Source of the DNA: Sinotaia quadrata
Lineage: Eukaryota; Mollusca; Gastropoda; Architaenioglossa; Viviparidae
DNA: 64,000 nt
NCBI GenBank assembly: GCA_028829895.1
Contig: CM054179.1
Span: forward strand, 75,240,544-75,304,543
Reading direction: 5' to 3'
Shown: positions 63,261-64,000 of the stretch, piece by piece
Layout: every line of letters starts with the position of its first letter
How positions within the stretch are numbered: the stretch's first letter is position 1
Made by a program: the position numbers and the translations under genes
Notes under the pieces: generated by a model
The model's database searches: none
The model's input: only the letters and a program-made list of their open reading frames with translations
Told to the model about the DNA's origin: nothing

Positions 63261-63624
63261 TAAAACTCATACATATGCACAGGAAGCATGCCCTGATTTG
63301 TTGGAAAGAGGTGCAGAACATTTTAATTTGTGTATAGTAACACTAACAAGAAACAAGAGACTAATAAATCAGTGGGGATTAACTCTCTATGAGATTGTGA
63401 TTAGAAGCAATTAAAGCTATATGTAATTGACAAGCTCATAAAGTGAGGGACAGCCAGAAGTATTTGCACTGAGTGTGATAAAAAATAAAAGAAAGAGGAC
63501 TCACTTGGAAAGTAAAAGATGGATGGCAGATCATTAACTGATTTGACCTGTACTGTGACTGAGAAGTTGAATATGTTTGGCATAATTCCCAAAGCCAGGA
63601 TGGTAAGGTCTAAAATCTCTTTTC
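54380..63624 (-). CDS. Single-pass membrane protein with cadherin/CSPG-like repeats and EGF modules (3' part)
   Basis: The following minus-strand exons agree in phase where they adjoin. 63505-63624 (1-1) includes NFSVTVQVKSVNDLPSIF, a beta-sandwich repeat end as in cadherin or CSPG repeats. 59309-59491 (1-1) includes VIAFNDVDSNDSLTF, a repeat start. 57144-57431 (1-1) has a weak donor GTTCTT. 55952-56480 (1-2) holds a last repeat, an EGF module (CIHGHC...CHCDLGYEGEWC), a calcium-type EGF start (TDECLSATC), the helix ILVAIIIICSILSLGAAVFG and basic FFRRK. 55574-55621 (2-2) and 54380-54515 form the tail, with EPSFSSDIEMKPISRR and a final GDLKFIRDFL. The protein should sit in the plasma membrane with its repeats outside. 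I cannot name it. More exons surely lie between 59.5 and 63.5 kb and beyond the right edge. Confidence 0.75.
55952..56480 (-). CDS. Exon encoding EGF modules and transmembrane helix
   Basis: Largest exon of the membrane-protein gene (529 bp), bounded by TTTTTCAG and GTAAGC. In order it encodes the final extracellular repeat (about 65 residues, with N-glycosylation sites NLS and NFS), an EGF-like module with an unusually long loop between cysteines 2 and 3, a second truncated calcium-binding-type EGF, one hydrophobic helix of about 24 residues, and a basic stop-transfer sequence. Confidence 0.85.
58880..59070. repeat. Degenerate 35-bp repeat in intron
   Basis: About five loose units with AGTGAGATCAGCATGTTAAA. 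Confidence 0.6.
60448..60474. repeat. (TA)n microsatellite
   Basis: TA run; a short CA run follows at 60486. Confidence 0.9.
61597..62679 (+). mobile_element. Internally deleted piggyBac-like element
   Basis: Flanked by TTAA at 61593-61596 and 62680-62683, the piggyBac target. The ends are inverted: CTCTTTACCAGGCGG at the left and CTGCCGAGTAAAGAG at the right. At 1083 bp it is shorter than a full element and carries only the N-terminal part of a transposase. Confidence 0.9.
61837..62395 (+). pseudogene. piggyBac-type transposase fragment
   Basis: Frames on the plus strand read MDFLVSSIVNEKFNGFNLSD, ILDESASDSEDIEEE, QLAFFYQFFKETFDKIAE, TNKYARPKIAKK and ATEIKAYFGLMILIGIHNLP. This is the acidic N-terminus and start of the transposase domain typical of piggyBac proteins. 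Several in-frame stops and a frame change disable it. The catalytic aspartate region and the cysteine-rich C-terminus are missing. Confidence 0.85.
63222..63259. repeat. (CA)n microsatellite
   Basis: CA run of about 38 bp. Confidence 0.95.
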
Positions 63625-64000
63625 CTGTAATGACAATTAGGATAAATAATAAAGGATACACCATTTGTACTTAATTTGCATAAGAATAATATAACATTAA
63701 TAATAATAATTATTGTATTTATTATTTTAATCTACATTGAGTACTCTATTGGTGTCTTAACCTCTTCTCATTCTTTGTGGTGTTTTGGGGGGTAGAACAT
63801 CCTGCAATCTATTGGTAACTTGATGCAATGCACCACAGGCACCTAAACATGTGTTTACCCACCATCAAGAAACTAATGTGCTCTCATCAACTGCTAATTG
63901 TGATTGTACTTCCTTTAAAAAAATCTCAATTTTTACAGCTGTTATATAAGTAAAGTGTATTTGCCTAAGTAACACTTCTAAAATAGTGACTTAAGAGAAC

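Overview
This is animal genomic DNA, most likely from a gastropod mollusc. It is AT-rich, genes are split into small exons with GT/AG borders, non-coding DNA dominates, and there are very many tandem arrays and microsatellites. It carries a C1q-domain exon of the kind expanded in molluscs, plus remnants of hAT, piggyBac, LTR-like and non-LTR elements. The species assignment is inference. All gene models were read by eye from the sequence.

The left 38 kb is built on a large imperfect inverted repeat. The left arm is 1-7060 and probably continues off the left edge. The right arm is 28475-38165, and the spacer between them is 21.4 kb. Each arm carries one copy of the same three-exon gene, and the two copies read towards each other: 2635-6757 (+) and 28705-35448 (-). 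The gene encodes an unrecognised cysteine-rich, apparently extracellular protein. In the first two exons the copies differ at 21 of 234 bases and every difference changes an amino acid. The adjoining intron sequence differs by only about 2%. The right copy ends in a glycine-rich linker and a hydrophobic tail resembling a GPI-anchor signal. In the left copy a stop codon removes that tail. This rapidly diverging, mirror-image pair is the most interesting content of the window.

The arms also record transposon history. A hAT-like MITE is present in both arms (5589-5745; 32063-32215). A second hAT-like MITE is only in the left arm (1920-2117). A 2.35-kb TG...CA element is only in the right arm (29451-31801).

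The spacer (7060-28475) holds an isolated signal-peptide exon (8023-8143, -), a C1q exon (15733-16600, -) broken by eight tandem copies of a 68-bp coding segment, several dispersed repeat pairs, and a smaller inverted duplication (22.25-24.96 kb) containing a 775-bp MITE. The stretch 25.9-27.5 kb is mostly tandem repeats.

From 38 to 51 kb I see a decayed reverse-transcriptase fragment and tandem arrays, but no convincing gene. From 51.4 kb to the right edge, a minus-strand gene for a single-pass membrane protein can be followed through exons whose splice phases largely agree: cadherin/CSPG-like repeats, two EGF-like modules, one membrane helix and a cytoplasmic tail. Its 5' end lies beyond the window. 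One of its introns holds an internally deleted piggyBac element with TTAA target sites (61597-62679).
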